From positions 1 to 5,394 of the forward strand of contig QMQE01000168.1 of assembly GCA_003650445.1 (NCBI GenBank): a DNA stretch of 5,394 nucleotides. The letters run 5' to 3'. The position numbers were made by a program, and so were the translations under genes. Position 1 is the first letter of the stretch; the number at the start of each line of letters is the position of its first letter. Shown one piece after another: positions 5,146 through 5,394 of this stretch. Source of the DNA: Acidobacteriota bacterium. Lineage in GTDB: Bacteria > Acidobacteriota > Holophagae > Thermotomaculales > Thermotomaculaceae. The notes below the pieces were generated by a model. It searched no databases, was not told the origin of the DNA, and saw only the letters and a list, made by a program, of their open reading frames with translations.

Positions 5146-5394
5146 ATTGTACGTCCCCCTCCTTTTCGATTGGAAGAACCGTGCATGACCATCTGGCGGC
5201 TTACGCGCCCTCCGCTTGTCGTCATGTACCGACGTACAATTCCTCCCACTCTCCGGGCGCAAGCACCGCCATCTGGCCGACACAGGTTCTTCCCCGGTTC
5301 GCTGGTCGGTGCGTGTACAACCAAGTTGCACACTCCCTCCCCGAACCGGACTGTGGAATTGTATACTTTCAATTAAAGTTTCCAGTCCCGGCTG
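5146..5394 (-). ncRNA. Candidate structured RNA module B with pseudoknot, continuing past the right edge
   Basis: Plus-strand positions of the pairings: 5172-5180 with 5285-5293 (9 bp, perfect); 5187-5190 with 5275-5278; 5195-5198 with 5267-5270, 5199-5202 with 5261-5264 and 5205-5210 with 5255-5260 (14 pairs broken by two AC bulges); hairpin 5216-5223 with 5231-5239 (8 bp, one bulge); 5294-5301 with 5342-5349 (8 bp, perfect, directly abutting the first stem) around a 9-bp hairpin, 5313-5321 with 5325-5333; and 5348-5353 with 5383-5388 around ACTTT/AAAGT. In addition 5146-5155 is perfectly complementary to 5231-5240, a 10-bp pairing that would be a pseudoknot. Two A-C oppositions (5317/5329 and 5188/5277) become G.U only in minus-strand RNA. 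Short frames on both strands here have no family features. It could be the RNA part of a mobile element (group II intron fragment, IscB/TnpB guide RNA, retron-like RNA) or a new structured RNA. I cannot choose. Confidence 0.45.

Noticed and set aside
4917..5376. Several 65-125-residue frames on both strands across the inverted-repeat block
   Set aside because: They run through hairpin arms, overlap one another in several frames, have no good ribosome-binding site, and show arginine/proline-rich translations typical of GC-rich structured DNA.
5340..5394. Group II intron domain V at the right edge (minus strand AGCCG...CGGTT with a CA bulge)
   Set aside because: The lower stem and bulge resemble domain V, but the segment between the arms is far longer than the canonical domain V (about 34 bases in all), an extra bulged G sits in the lower helix, and the CCGGTTCG arm pairs better with 5294-5301. 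An intron remains possible but is not supported here.

Overview
The window looks like chromosomal sequence from an uncultured bacterium of medium GC content. The long secreted protein with Ig-like beta-sandwich repeats, the Shine-Dalgarno starts (AGGAGG, GGAGG) and sigma70-type extended -10 promoters fit a free-living, probably diderm bacterium. Nothing fixes the phylum; an Acidobacteriota- or Aminicenantes-like lineage is only an impression. No plasmid, phage or transposase gene is visible.

Layout from left to right: (1) 1-153 is a short hypothetical reading frame, possibly the end of a gene that starts before the window. (2) 154-397 is intergenic and carries a good extended -10 promoter. 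(3) 398-2275 encodes a 625-residue exported protein with two tandem beta-sandwich repeats and a long beta-rich C-terminal part. (4) 2317-2342 is a 10-bp hairpin that buries the ribosome-binding site of the next gene. (5) 2343-2549 encodes a 68-residue membrane protein. Its stop overlaps the start of (6) 2546-3223, a compact glycerophosphodiester phosphodiesterase (GDPD) family protein, through a GTGA junction. (7) 3224-3405, between convergent genes, holds two kinds of short tandem repeat. (8) 3406-4922 on the minus strand is gpmI (cofactor-independent phosphoglycerate mutase), full length but broken by a single-base deletion directly after the catalytic-serine motif. It has its own extended -10 promoter at 4953-4961. 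(9) 4992-5394 has no credible gene but is densely packed with inverted repeats.

The right-hand 400 bases are the most interesting part. They form two adjacent structured modules. Module A (4997-5124) folds into a compact four-way junction. Module B (5146-5394) folds into an elongated bulged stem, a coaxially placed second stem-loop, and a 10-bp perfect long-range pairing that would be a pseudoknot. Most imperfect pairs become G.U pairs only when the minus strand is read as RNA, and an internal loop becomes tandem G.A pairs on that strand. I therefore infer a minus-strand structured RNA, or the RNA or end part of a mobile element whose protein gene lies beyond the right edge. I cannot assign it to a known RNA family from the sequence alone.

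Functional links are modest. The membrane protein and the GDPD appear translationally coupled, which suggests lipid headgroup (glycerophosphodiester) turnover at the membrane. GpmI is a separate glycolytic housekeeping function.
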